Assembly: GCF_001942335.1 (NCBI RefSeq)
Contig: NZ_MKKH01000066.1
Span: 62,001-126,000 of the forward strand
From: Cellulosimicrobium sp. CUA-896
GTDB taxonomy: Bacteria; Actinomycetota; Actinomycetes; Actinomycetales; Cellulomonadaceae
Direction: 5' to 3'
DNA: 64,000 bases
The notes beneath the pieces are model-generated. The model searched no databases, had not been told where the DNA came from, and saw only the letters and a program-made list of their open reading frames with translations. Position numbers and translations under genes: made by a program. Shown piece by piece: positions 21,420 through 30,529 of the stretch. The first letter of the stretch is position 1, and every line of letters starts with the position of its first letter.

Positions 21420-22426
21420 GCCGGCGCGCCGGCGAGCGTCGCACGGGCGCGCTCGACGTCGTCGCGCATCTGGGCGACGAGCGGCTCGATCCCGTCGAAC
21501 CGCAGCGTGGGCCGTAGCCGGTCGACGAGCTCGAGGACGACCTCCTCGTCGTACAGGTCCAGGTCGGTGCGGTCGAGCACGTACGCCTCGACGCGGCGCT
21601 CCTGGCCGTCGAACGTCGGGTTGGTCCCGATGGAGATCGCGGCCGGCAGGCGGACGTCGGCGTGGCGGGGGTCGGCGCCGGCGAGCTGCGGCCGCACGAG
21701 CCAGCCGGCGTAGACGCCGTCCGCCGGGACCATGCCGGAGATGCCACCGAGGTTGGCGGTCGGGTACCCCAGCTCGCGCCCGCGCGCGTCGCCGTGCACG
21801 ACCGTGCCGCGCACGCGGTGGTGGCGACCGAGGATCCGGGTGGCCTCGCGCACGTCCCCGGCGGCGAGCAGCGCACGCACGCCCGTGGACGACCACCGCG
21901 CGTCGTGGTGGCCGCCGGCCTCGTCGTCGTCGGTGACGGGCACGCCCTGGTGCTGGCCGACGTCGTCGATCGCGACGACCTCGAAGCCGTACCGCTCCCC
22001 CAGCTCCTCCATCGTCGCGAGCGTGCCGGCGTTGTCCCGGCCGAAGCGCACGTCGTGCCCCACCACGACGGTGCCGACCCGGAGCCCGTCGACGAGGTAG
22101 GTGCGGACGAACTCCTCGGGGGTCTGGCGCGCGAAGTCGAGCGTGTAGTCGACGAGCAGCACCGCGTCGAGCCCGGTGGCGCCGAGGAGCTCCACCCGGT
22201 CGGCGATGCCCGTGATCAGCTCGGGGGCGTCGTCGGGCCGGTGCACGGCGGCGGGGTGGGGGTGGAACGTCACCGCGACCGCGTGGGACTCGCGCGCACG
22301 GGCGAGCTCGACGATGCGGCCGAGCACCTGCACGTGACCGCGGTGGACGCCGTCGAAGTTGCCGATGGTCACGACCGTCGGGCCGTATCCCGGGGGAACC
22401 TGGCTCAGGTCCGTCCACAGGTGCAC
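21416..22426 (-). CDS. ribF: Bifunctional riboflavin kinase / FAD synthetase
   Basis: Converts riboflavin to FMN and then FAD. The N-terminal nucleotidyltransferase has TIGNFDGVHRGH and the later STGVR region; the C-terminal flavokinase has RELGYPTANL. 336 aa is normal. GTG at 22424-22426 starts MHLWTDLSQVPPGYGP and is preceded by AGGAG with 7-nt spacing; the longer open frame upstream lacks a ribosome site. Downstream of truB. Confidence 0.94.
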   Translation of the reverse strand: MHLWTDLSQVPPGYGPTVVTIGNFDGVHRGHVQVLGRIVELARARESHAVAVTFHPHPAAVHRPDDAPELITGIADRVELLGATGLDAVLLVDYTLDFARQTPEEFVRTYLVDGLRVGTVVVGHDVRFGRDNAGTLATMEELGERYGFEVVAIDDVGQHQGVPVTDDDEAGGHHDARWSSTGVRALLAAGDVREATRILGRHHRVRGTVVHGDARGRELGYPTANLGGISGMVPADGVYAGWLVRPQLAGADPRHADVRLPAAISIGTNPTFDGQERRVEAYVLDRTDLDLYDEEVVLELVDRLRPTLRFDGIEPLVAQMRDDVERARATLAGAPA

Positions 22427-22516
22427 GCAGAGCTCCTCGAGGTGGTCGTGGTGGGGGTCCGGCGGGTCGCACCGGGCGACGGCGGCGGTCGCGCGGGACA
22501 AGACTGCCACGGCGCG

Positions 22517-23502
22517 TCAGGCCGGGGCGAGGACGAGCACCGGGCGCGCGAGGTCCTCGCCGCGGCGCCGCGTGTCCTCGACGAGCGCGACGAGCTCGCC
22601 GCCGGGCCCGATCGCCGCGACGGCGCCGGGCTGCCCGGAGGGCGACACCCACTGCCCGTAGGACAGCGCCGCGGCCTCGGCGGCCGTGAGCTCCCGCACC
22701 GCGAACGCGGCGCGCGCGGCGGTCGCGAGGGGCACGGTCGCGAGGACGCCGTCGCGGTCGGCCTGCGCCTCCGCGTCCTCGAGGGTGACCGCGAGGTCGA
22801 GGCCGTAGCCGCCGACGCGCGTGCGGCGCAGGGCCGTGAGGTGCCCTCCGGTACCGAGCGCGGCGCCGAGGTCGCGCGCGAGGGCGCGCACGTACGTGCC
22901 CGAGGAGCAGACCACGGTGACGTCGACGTCGAGGGCCCCGGGCGCGTCGCCGGGCACGCCGTCGGTGCCGGGCGGCACGGCGCGCACGTCGTGCACGTCG
23001 AACCGGGAGACGGTCACGGGCGCGCGGCGAGCTCGACCTCCTCGCCGGCGCGGGCGCGCGCGTAGGCGCGCTTCCCGTCGACCTTGATCGCGCTCACCGT
23101 GCTCGGGACCTGCTGGATGTCGCCCGTCAGCCGCGCCACCTCCGCGTCGAGCGCGGCCCGCGCGACGCCGGACGCGTCGGCGCGCGAGGTCACCTCGCCC
23201 TCGGCGTCGTCTGTGGTGGTCGCGACGCCGAGCCGGACCGTCGCGGTGTACTCCTTGTCGGCCCCGACGAGGTACGTCAGCAGCCGGGTCGCGCGGCCGA
23301 CCCCGAGGACGAGCACGCCCGTCGCCATGGGGTCGAGCGTCCCGGCGTGGCCGACCTTGCGCGTCCCGGCGAGCCGGCGGGTGCGTCCGACGACGTCGTG
23401 GCTGGTCCAGCCGCCGGGCTTGTCGACGACGAGCAGCCCGTCCGGCGCCGTGGGGCGCCGGGGGGCGGCGGGACGGTCGGTCCGGTCAGTCTTGGGGCTC
23501 AT
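22517..23502 (-). CDS. truB: tRNA pseudouridine(55) synthase TruB (one frameshift)
   Basis: Makes pseudouridine 55 in the T arm of tRNAs. The N-terminal half has [16 protein letters not shown] and the catalytic Asp in [12 protein letters not shown], plus [21 protein letters not shown] one-base loss near 23018 separates this from the C-terminal half ([18 protein letters not shown] and GQWV, the PUA-like part). Restoring it gives about 328 aa, normal size. The ATG at 23502 overlaps the end of rbfA by 17 nt. Confidence 0.93.
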
Positions 23503-23926
23503 CGCCCTGCTCGGGCGCGCGGTACGGGTCCGCCTCTCCCGCGTACGCCTTGCCCTCGCGCAGCGCGGCGAGCTCGGCGTCCCGTCGCCGGGCCTCGACG
23601 AGCGCGGCGTCGAGGTGCGCGGCCGTCTCGGGCACGGCGTCGAGGTGGAACTCGATCGTCGGCGTGAGCCGGATGCCGGTCTGCTTGCCGACCTCGGACC
23701 GGATGAGCCCCTTGGCGCTCTCCAGCGCGGCGGCCGTGCCGGCGCGCTCCTCGTCCGAGCCGTAGACCGTGTAGAACACGGACGCGTTCTGCAGGTCCCC
23801 GGTCACGCGCACGTCCGTCACGGTGACGAACCCGAGCCGCGGGTCCTTGATCCGGCTGTCGAGCATCTGCGCGACGATGACCTTGATCCGGTCGGCGAGC
23901 TTCCTCGCCCGAGGGTGGTCGACCAT
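23486..23926 (-). CDS. rbfA: Ribosome-binding factor A
   Basis: A 146-aa 30S maturation factor with a type II KH fold. Recognised by [34 protein letters not shown] and the ASVFYTVYG strand, followed by a family-typical [13 protein letters not shown]. The ATG at 23924-23926 with GGAAGAAG upstream is well supported. It is preceded by 271 nt that contain three hairpins, so it may start a new unit with truB, ribF and the ABC genes. Confidence 0.95.
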   Translation of the reverse strand: MVDHPRARKLADRIKVIVAQMLDSRIKDPRLGFVTVTDVRVTGDLQNASVFYTVYGSDEERAGTAAALESAKGLIRSEVGKQTGIRLTPTIEFHLDAVPETAAHLDAALVEARRRDAELAALREGKAYAGEADPYRAPEQGDEPQD

Positions 23927-24032
23927 GGCTTCTTCCTTTCGTGCCGGGACGGGAACCGGCTGCAGCTCCGACGACCGTACGCCGGAATGTGGCCCGGGAC
24001 CCGTGCGTGTGGACGACGCGGGCCGGGCCGCA

Positions 24033-24115
24033 GCAGGGCGGCGGCGGGTCGTGGCGGGTCTGGCGGGAGCCCGCGAGGGACGAGCGGGCGGATGGTAGAC
24101 CCGCCGCCGCCCTGC
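24033..24115. repeat. Long-range 18-bp inverted repeat between infB and rbfA
   Basis: Bases 24033-24050 are the exact reverse complement of 24098-24115 (GC-rich, containing GGCGGCGGGTC), separated by 47 nt that hold a smaller GCGGG/CCCGC hairpin. It lies in the transcribed space after infB and before rbfA. An 18-bp perfect stem is unlikely by chance even at this base composition. Confidence 0.6.
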
Positions 24116-24122
24116 GGAGGCA

Positions 24123-24144
24123 CGGCCCGGAGGTGACCGGGCCG
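24123..24144 (-). terminator. Second infB downstream hairpin
   Basis: CGGCCCGG (24123-24130) and CCGGGCCG (24137-24144) form a perfect 8-bp stem with a 6-nt loop, following the first infB hairpin in the direction of transcription. Confidence 0.5.
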
Positions 24145-24153
24145 CGAGACGAC

Positions 24154-24187
24154 GACCGGGGGCGAGCGAAGCCGCCCACCCCCGGTC
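24154..24187 (-). terminator. First infB downstream hairpin
   Basis: GACCGGGGG (24154-24162) pairs exactly with CCCCCGGTC (24179-24187), 10 nt after the infB stop. Likely intrinsic-type terminator without a U-tract; paired in tandem with 24123-24144. Confidence 0.6.
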
Positions 24188-24197
24188 ACCGATCACG

Positions 24198-27031
24198 TCA
24201 GGATCGCGGCTTCTCCCGCATCTCCCACGTCTCGATCGTGTCGCCGACCTGCAGGTCGTTGAAGGACCCGAGCCCGATACCGCACTCGTAGCCCTCGCGG
24301 ACCTCGGTCGCGTCGTCCTTGAAGCGCTTGAGCGACTCGACCGTGAGGTTGTCCCCCACGACGTTGCCGTCGCGCAGGACGCGCGCCTTGGCGTTGCGGC
24401 GGATCTCGCCGGACCGGACGATCGACCCGGCGATGTTGCCGAACTTCGAGGAGCGGAAGATCTCGCGGATCTCCGCGGTGCCCAGCTGGGCCTCCTCGTA
24501 CTCCGGCTTGAGCATGCCCTTGAGCGCGGCCTCGACGTCGTCGATCGCCTGGTAGATGACCGAGTAGAACTTGACCTCGACGCCCTCGCGGTCCGCCAGC
24601 TCCTCGACGCGCTCGCCGAACTTCACGTTGAAGCCGATGATCACCGCGTTGTCGACGGTGGCGAGGTTGACGTCGTTCTGCGTGATGGCACCCACGCCGC
24701 GGTGGATGACGCGCAGCTGGACCTCCTCGCCGACGTCGATCTTGAGCAGCGCGTCCTCGAGCGCCTCGACGGCACCGGACACGTCGCCCTTGAGGACGAG
24801 GTTGAGGGTCTCGACCTTGCCCTGCTGGAGCGCCTGCGTGAAGTCCTCGAGGCTGATGCGCTTGCGGCGCTTGGCCAGGAGGGCGGCACGCTCGGCGGCC
24901 TCGCGCTTCTCGGCGATCTGGCGCGCCGTGCGCTCGTCGGGCGCCACGAGGAACGTGTCGCCCGCGCTCGGCACGGACGCGAGACCCAGCACGAGGACCG
25001 GGCGGGCGGGGCCTGCCTCGGTCACGGCCGTGCCGTGCTCGTCGAACATCGCCCGGACGCGGCCGTGGGCCGTGCCGGCGACGATCGCGTCCCCGACGCG
25101 CAGCGTGCCGGACTGGACGAGGACGGTCGCGACGGCGCCGCGACCCTTGTCCAGGTTGGCCTCGATCGCGACGCCGCGTGCGTCCTTGTCGGGGTTGGCA
25201 CGCAGGTCGAGCGAGGCGTCGGCGGTGAGCAGGACGGCCTCGAGGAGGTCGTCGATGCCCATGCGCTGCTTGGCGGAGACCTCGACGAACATCGTGTCGC
25301 CGCCGTACTCCTCGGCCACGAGGTTGTACTCGGTGAGCTGCTGGCGGATCTTGTCGGGGTTGGCCCCCTCCTTGTCCACCTTGTTCACCGCGACGACGAT
25401 CGGCACGTCGGCCGCCTGGGCGTGGTTGAGCGCTCGATGGTCTGCGGCATGACGCCGTCGTCGGCGGCCACGACGAGGATCGCGATGTCCGTCACCTGCG
25501 CACCGCGGGCACGCATGGCGGTGAACGCCTCGTGACCCGGGGTGTCGATGAAGGTGATGGCGCGGTCGTTGCCCTCGTGCTCGTGACGCACCTGGTAGGC
25601 GCCGATGTGCTGCGTGATGCCGCCGGCCTCCCCGGCGACCACGTCGGTGGAGCGGATCGCGTCGAGCAGCTTGGTCTTTCCGTGGTCGACGTGACCCATG
25701 ACGGTCACGACCGGCGGGCGGGCCATGAGCTCGTCGTCGCTCTCGGCCTCGAGCTCGGCGTCCAGGTCGATGTCGAAGGACCCGAGCAGCTCGCGGTCCT
25801 CCTCCTCGGCCGAGACCATCTCGATGACGTAGCCGAGCTCGGACGCGAGCGTGCCGAACGTGTCCTCGTCGAGCGACTGCGTCGCCGTGGCCATCTCACC
25901 GAGGTGGAACAGCACCGTCACGAGGCTCGCGGGGTTCGCGTCGATCTTGTCCGCGAAGTCGTTCAGCGACGAGCCGTGCCGCAGCCGCACGACGGTCGAG
26001 CCGTTGCCGCGGGGGACCTGCACGCCGCCGAGCGACGGCGCCTGCATCTGCTCGAACTCCTGGCGCTTCGCGCGCTTGGACTTGCGGCCCCGGACCGGGC
26101 GACCGCCGGCGCGCCCGAAGGCACCCTGCGTCGACCCGCGACCGGCACCACCGCGACCGCCGCCGCCGGGGCGACCGGCGAAGCCGCCGCCCGGGGCACC
26201 GCCGCCGGGGCGACCGCCGAAGCCGCCGCCGACCGCCGCCGCCGCCACCGCCGCGTCCGCCGGGAGCGGGACGCTCACCGGGACGACCGACCGAGGTGCG
26301 GCCCGGCATCATGCCGGGGTTCGGCGCGCGCCACCAGGACGCGGTGCGGGACGGGCCGCCGGGGCGCGGCCCGCCCGAGCGCTCGCCCGACCCCGCGGCG
26401 TCGGACCGCTCGGGGCGCGAGCCCGGCCGGGGCATGCCCTGGCTGGACGCGAACGGGTTGTTGCCCGGGCGCGGCGCGCCCGGACGGCCACCGCCGGGGC
26501 GCGGGCCACCCTGCCGGGGCATGCCCTGGCTGGACGCGAACGGGTTGTTCCCGGGGCGCGGGGCGCCGGACGGGCACCCGGCCGCGGCGCGGGCGCGTTC
26601 GTGCCGCCGCCGGGCTTGGGCGACGCGGTGGGCTTCTGCGCCTCGCCGGGGGTCGGCGCCTGCGCAGCAGGCTGCTCCGGCGCAGGCTTCGGCGCGGGAG
26701 CCGACGGCGCGGGGGCCTCGGCCGCCGGTGCCTCGGGCGCTCGCTCCGCGGGTGCGGGGCTCTCGGGAGCCGGCGCCGCCGGGCGCGGCTCCGCCTTCGG
26801 GGCAGGCTTCGGCGCGGCCGCCTTCGGGGCGCCGGCCTTGGGCGCCGCCGGCTTGGACGCCGGCGCACCGCCGCCCGCCGGGAAGGCGTCGCGCAGCTTG
26901 CGGACCACCGGTGGCTCGATGGTCGAGGATGCCGAGCGGACGAACTCACCGAGCTCCGTCAGCTTGGTCATGATGGTCTTGCTCTCCACCCCGAGCTCCT
27001 TCGCGAGCTCGTAGACGCGGACCTTTGCCAC
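24198..27031 (-). CDS. infB: Translation initiation factor IF-2 (three frameshifts)
   Basis: GTPase that places initiator tRNA on the 30S subunit. The N-terminus ([15 protein letters not shown]) leads into a long low-complexity Ala/Pro/Gly region (about residues 50-330), then the GTPase domain with [17 protein letters not shown] and NKVDK, beta-barrel domains and the C-terminal fMet-tRNA-binding domain ending WEMREKPRS. Continuity needs a lost base near 26570, an extra base (or two lost) near 26240 and a lost base near 25433; restored length is about 944 aa. Two of the three lie in the repetitive Gly-rich DNA and the third in the invariant region after [12 protein letters not shown] start with CAGGAGAG upstream. 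Confidence 0.94.
26431..26571 (-). repeat. Near-identical 87-nt period repeat inside infB
   Basis: About 54 bases beginning at 26431 recur almost exactly at 26518. They encode two copies of the block [12 protein letters not shown] flanked by RPGAPRPG, a 29-residue period in the disordered IF-2 linker. Recent duplication or sequence homogenisation is the likely origin; the copies could also confuse assembly. Confidence 0.75.
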
Positions 27032-27202
27032 AACTCTCCTGTCTCGGCCCGCCCCGGACAGGGAGGACCGTCGTTAGTGCTGGGTGCTCATCGCAGGGGA
27101 CTCATCGGGTGCCCATCGGCTTCTGACCCGCTTCCTTGTCGACGTGTCGTGCAGTGCGGCCGGCGACCACGGAGGATCCGAGGTCTCGGTCGTGACGGTC
27201 GT
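27032..27202. other. ylxR-infB spacer
   Basis: A 171-base spacer between two genes read in the same direction. I see no credible reading frame and no strong hairpin near the ylxR stop, so read-through from ylxR into infB is possible. Confidence 0.35.
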
Positions 27203-27520
27203 TCATGCTTCCCCGCCCGGCTCGACCGCGGCACGGACGGCGGTGAGGTCGAGCGGCCCTGCCACGCGCAGGGCCCGCGGGACGGCCCGCCGGCGTTCCG
27301 CCGCCTCGAGGCACCGCGCAGACGCGTGGAGCCACGCGCCGCGGCCCGGCAGCGACCGACCGGCGTCGACCACGAGCCGGGGCTCGTCGGTGCTCGTGCC
27401 GGACCGGTCGACGACCAGACGGAGGAGGACGGACCTCAGGTCGCGTTCCCGGCAGCCGACGCACGTCCGGACGGGACCCGTCCCCGCGGTGCGCGGGTCG
27501 GGGTGGGTGTCCGGGGGCAT
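27203..27520 (-). CDS. ylxR: YlxR family protein (DUF448)
   Basis: A 105-aa basic protein. The DUF448 signature is clear: RTCVGCRERD near residue 20 and GRGAWLHASARCLEAAERRRA near 65-85. YlxR proteins are small RNA-binding proteins encoded between nusA and infB; a regulatory link to RNase P has been reported in B. subtilis. ATG at 27518-27520 is the start that gives a typical N-terminus (MPPDTHPDPRT), though no good ribosome site is seen. TAGACT at 27555-27560 (minus) could give a 27-nt leader. Longer in-frame starts exist. Confidence 0.83.
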   Translation of the reverse strand: MPPDTHPDPRTAGTGPVRTCVGCRERDLRSVLLRLVVDRSGTSTDEPRLVVDAGRSLPGRGAWLHASARCLEAAERRRAVPRALRVAGPLDLTAVRAAVEPGGEA

Positions 27521-27600
27521 GGTCGGCGTGCGGGCACGCGGCCCGGTCGTGGACAGTCTAGCGCGCTGCCCCGTCGTGCGTGACCGTACCACCCGGCGCG

Positions 27601-28679
27601 CTACCGGTCGACGGGCCCGCGACCGGCGGGAGCGGCACCGCCCACGGCACCCGGCTCGGCCGTCGTCCCGGCCTCCGGGCCGCCCTCGTCCGAGCGGATG
27701 TCGATGCGCCAGCCCGTCAGCTTGGCGGCCAGGCGGGCGTTCTGCCCCTCCTTGCCGATCGCGAGCGAGAGCTGGAAGTCCGGCACCACGACACGGGCGG
27801 CGCGGGCCTCCGCGTCGACCACGGTGACCGAGGACACGCGCGCCGGCGACAGGGCGTTCGCGACGAACCGCGCCGGGTCGTCGCTGTGGTCGACGATGTC
27901 GATCTTCTCCCCGTGCAGCTCGGCCATGACGGCCCGCACGCGGGAGCCCATCGGCCGATGCACGCGCCCTTGGCCCCCAGACCGGGGACCGTCGAGCGCA
28001 CCGCGACCTTCGTCCGGTGACCGGCCTCGCGCGCGATCGCCGTGATCTCCACGGCGCCCTCGGCGACCTCCGGCACCTCGAGCTCGAAGAGCTTGCGCAC
28101 GAGGTTCGGGTGCGTCCGGCTCAACGTGATCTGCGCGCCCTTCATTCCCCGCGCCACCTCGAGCACGTAGGCGCGCAGGCGCTCGCCGTGCACGTACTCC
28201 TCCGTCGGTACCTGCTCGTGCGGCGGCAGCACCGCCTCGGTGCCGCCGACGTCGACGAGCACGACGCGCGGGTCCCGGCCCTGCTGGATGACGCCCGCGA
28301 GGACCTCGCCCTCCTTGCCGCGGAACGTGCCGAGGATCTGGTCGTCCTCGGCGTCGCGCAGCCGCTGGACGATCACCTGGCGCGCCGTCGACGTCGCGAT
28401 CCGCCCGAAGTCCGCCGGCGTGTGGTCGAACTCGGGCCCGTACTCGACCGGGCCGCGCGGCGCGTCCTCGTCGTCGGTGGGGGGTGCGGGCAGCTCCTCG
28501 CGCGCCCACACGGTCACGTGCCCGGACCGGCGGTCCAGCTCGACGCGCGCGCGGGCGTACGCGTCGGGCGTGCGGTGGTACGCCGAGAGCAGGGCCTGCT
28601 CGATCGCCGCGACGAGCACGTCGAGGCTGATGTCCCTCTCGCGCTCGAGCAGCCGCAGCGTGCTCATGTCGATGTCCAT
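27601..28679 (-). CDS. nusA: Transcription termination/antitermination factor NusA (one frameshift)
   Basis: RNA polymerase-binding factor in pausing, termination and rRNA antitermination. Order: N-terminal polymerase-binding domain (residues 1-120), S1 domain with [10 protein letters not shown] and [11 protein letters not shown], then two KH domains with [19 protein letters not shown] and [21 protein letters not shown] lost base near 27957 splits it in the first KH domain between GAKGACIG and [18 protein letters not shown]. Restored length is about 359 aa; the acidic C-terminal repeats of proteobacterial NusA are absent, as usual here. ATG at 28677-28679 has GAGGAGG upstream and lies 2 nt after rimP. 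Confidence 0.94.
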
Positions 28680-28681
28680 CG

Positions 28682-29273
28682 TCAGGCCTCCTCGGCGTCG
28701 GGACCGCCACCGGCGGTCGGGTCGTCCAGCTCGGGCAGGTCGGCGGCCAGGGCGCGACGGAGCTCGACCTGCACCTGGCCGCGCACGACGTCGTCCAGCG
28801 CCACCACGCGCTCCTGCGCGGACCCCCGGGGCCCGCGACCTCGAGGTGCAGGGCGTCGTCGACGTCGCGCAGCCGGCCCTCGACCGTGCCGCCGTCCGCG
28901 AGGACGAGGCGCACGAGCGCCCGCGTGCCCGACGGAAGTGCCGCCGCTCCGTGAGCGCGCGGTCCGTGCCCGGCGTCGACACCTCGAGCGTGTACGCCCC
29001 GGGCAGCACGTCGACGTCGTCGAGGACGGCGGAGATCGGTCGCGAGACCTCGGCCACCGTGTCGAGGTCGAGGCTTCCCGAGGCGTCCTCGGGCAGGTCC
29101 ACCACCACGCGCACCACGGAGCGCGCCCCTGCACGCGAGACCGAGACGTCCTCCAGGAACAGCCCCGCGTCGCGCACCACCGGCTCGATCCCGCGCCGCA
29201 CGCCCTCCCGGAGCGCCTCGGCGGCCCCGCCGTCGGGCCCCTTCCCGGACCGTCCGCCCGCCTGCCCTGCCAT
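28682..29273 (-). CDS. rimP: Ribosome maturation factor RimP (two frameshifts)
   Basis: 30S assembly factor, always upstream of nusA. The N-terminal domain is recognised by [32 protein letters not shown]-type sequence, and by [24 protein letters not shown], the RimP hallmark. The SH3-like C-terminal domain follows ([20 protein letters not shown]), then [19 protein letters not shown]. Lost bases near 28918 and near 28822 break it; restored length is about 197 aa. ATG at 29271-29273 has GGGAG at 7 nt. It is divergent from the ferritin-like lipoprotein gene. Confidence 0.9.
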
Positions 29274-29394
29274 GACTCGACTCCCGTCCGCTCCCACGCC
29301 GGGCACGGATACGACCGGTGTGTTGTTGTGCTGCCTGCTGACCAGGGACCAGCGTAACGACTCGCGGGCCCCGGGCATGACATCATCGCCCCCG

Positions 29395-30516
29395 ATGAGA
29401 CCCCACGCGACCGCGGCGGACGCCGCCCACCCCGCCCGCGCGGCCCTCGCGGCCGTCCTCGTCGTGGTCGCCGCGGTCCTCGCCGGGTGCGGCGTGCGGC
29501 TCGAGACGCCGGCCCCCACGGAGCCCAGCCCCGGTGCGCGCGAGGTCGTGCGCCGCACCGCGGTCGACGACGCCCTGACGGTGGCGGGCCTCGCGGACGA
29601 GGTGGCGCCGTCCGCCGCCGACCCCGCGGTGCGGGCGCTGGTCGACGAGATCGCGGCCTTCGCACGAGAGCACGTGGACGCGCTCGGCGGCGTCTACGAC
29701 TCCGGCCTCCCGGACCCGGGCGAGACCGCGGGCGCCACGGCCGGGTCCCCCACGGAGGTGACGACGACCCCGGCCGACGCCGCGGCGGTCGCGGAGGGCG
29801 CCCGGGACGCGGGAGCGGACGCCGAGGAGGCGCCCGACACCGAGGATGCGCCCGACGAGGAGGCGTCCGACGCCGGGCCGACCACGGACGACGTGGTCGC
29901 CGCGCTCGTCGGCGCGGCGCAGCGGACCCGGGCGTCGGCGGACGCGGCACGCGACCCGGGCCTCGCCCGCCTGCTCGCCTCGGTCGCGACGTCGGAGCAC
30001 GTGTCCGCGCAGCGCCTGGCGGCCGCCACCGGCTCGGACGCGGCGGCCGAGCTGACCCTGGGGACCGCCCTGGTCGGCGCGGCACCCACCGGCGTCGGGG
30101 CCGCGGACCTCGCGACGCTCGTCGCGGCCGAGGACGCCGCGGGGTACGCCTACGAGGTGCGCGGCGCCCAGGCCGACGGCGACGTCCGCGCGGCCGCCGT
30201 GGCCCGCGCGGCGCAGCACCGGGCGCGCGCCGAGGCGTGGGCGCGCGCCGCCGGGACGGACGGCACGGACCAGGACCCGCGCCGCGTCGCCTACGAGCTG
30301 CCCGAGGACGAGGACACCGCCGCGCTCGCCCAGCGCCTCGAGTCCGAGCTGGCGCAGTCGTACGCGTCGCTCGTGGCGACGTCCGCGCCGACGTCGCGCG
30401 GCGAGGTCCTCGTGCTGCTCGTCGACTCCTGGCAGGGTGCGCTCGCATGGGGCGCGCCCCTCGCGGCCTTCCCCGGTCTGCCCGAGCAGGCCGGGGCCGC
30501 GCCGGCCGGCTCCTGA
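29395..30516 (+). CDS. Ferritin-like domain lipoprotein (DUF4439-like)
   Basis: About 373 aa. The N-terminus carries a lipoprotein signal with the lipobox LAGC (cleavage before Cys about 30 residues in). Two helical halves are separated by an acidic, Ala/Asp/Glu/Thr-rich linker (about residues 110-165). The C-terminal half, with helices such as TLVAAEDAAGYAYEVRGAQ, RAAQHRARAEAWARAAG and a final LVDSWQGALAWG, resembles the ferritin-like DUF4439 proteins of actinobacteria. Metal ligands cannot be assigned with confidence. Two ATGs are possible (29377 and 29395); the second gives a compact signal peptide and has CATCAT 8 nt upstream. Function unknown. Confidence 0.7.
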   Translation: MRPHATAADAAHPARAALAAVLVVVAAVLAGCGVRLETPAPTEPSPGAREVVRRTAVDDALTVAGLADEVAPSAADPAVRALVDEIAAFAREHVDALGGVYDSGLPDPGETAGATAGSPTEVTTTPADAAAVAEGARDAGADAEEAPDTEDAPDEEASDAGPTTDDVVAALVGAAQRTRASADAARDPGLARLLASVATSEHVSAQRLAAATGSDAAAELTLGTALVGAAPTGVGAADLATLVAAEDAAGYAYEVRGAQADGDVRAAAVARAAQHRARAEAWARAAGTDGTDQDPRRVAYELPEDEDTAALAQRLESELAQSYASLVATSAPTSRGEVLVLLVDSWQGALAWGAPLAAFPGLPEQAGAAPAGS

Positions 30517-30529
30517 GCGTCGCCGGGGA

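Noticed and set aside
26431-26571. Direct repeats in infB as a transposon footprint
   Set aside because: They are in frame, encode the same disordered peptide, and fit expansion of an IF-2 linker repeat.
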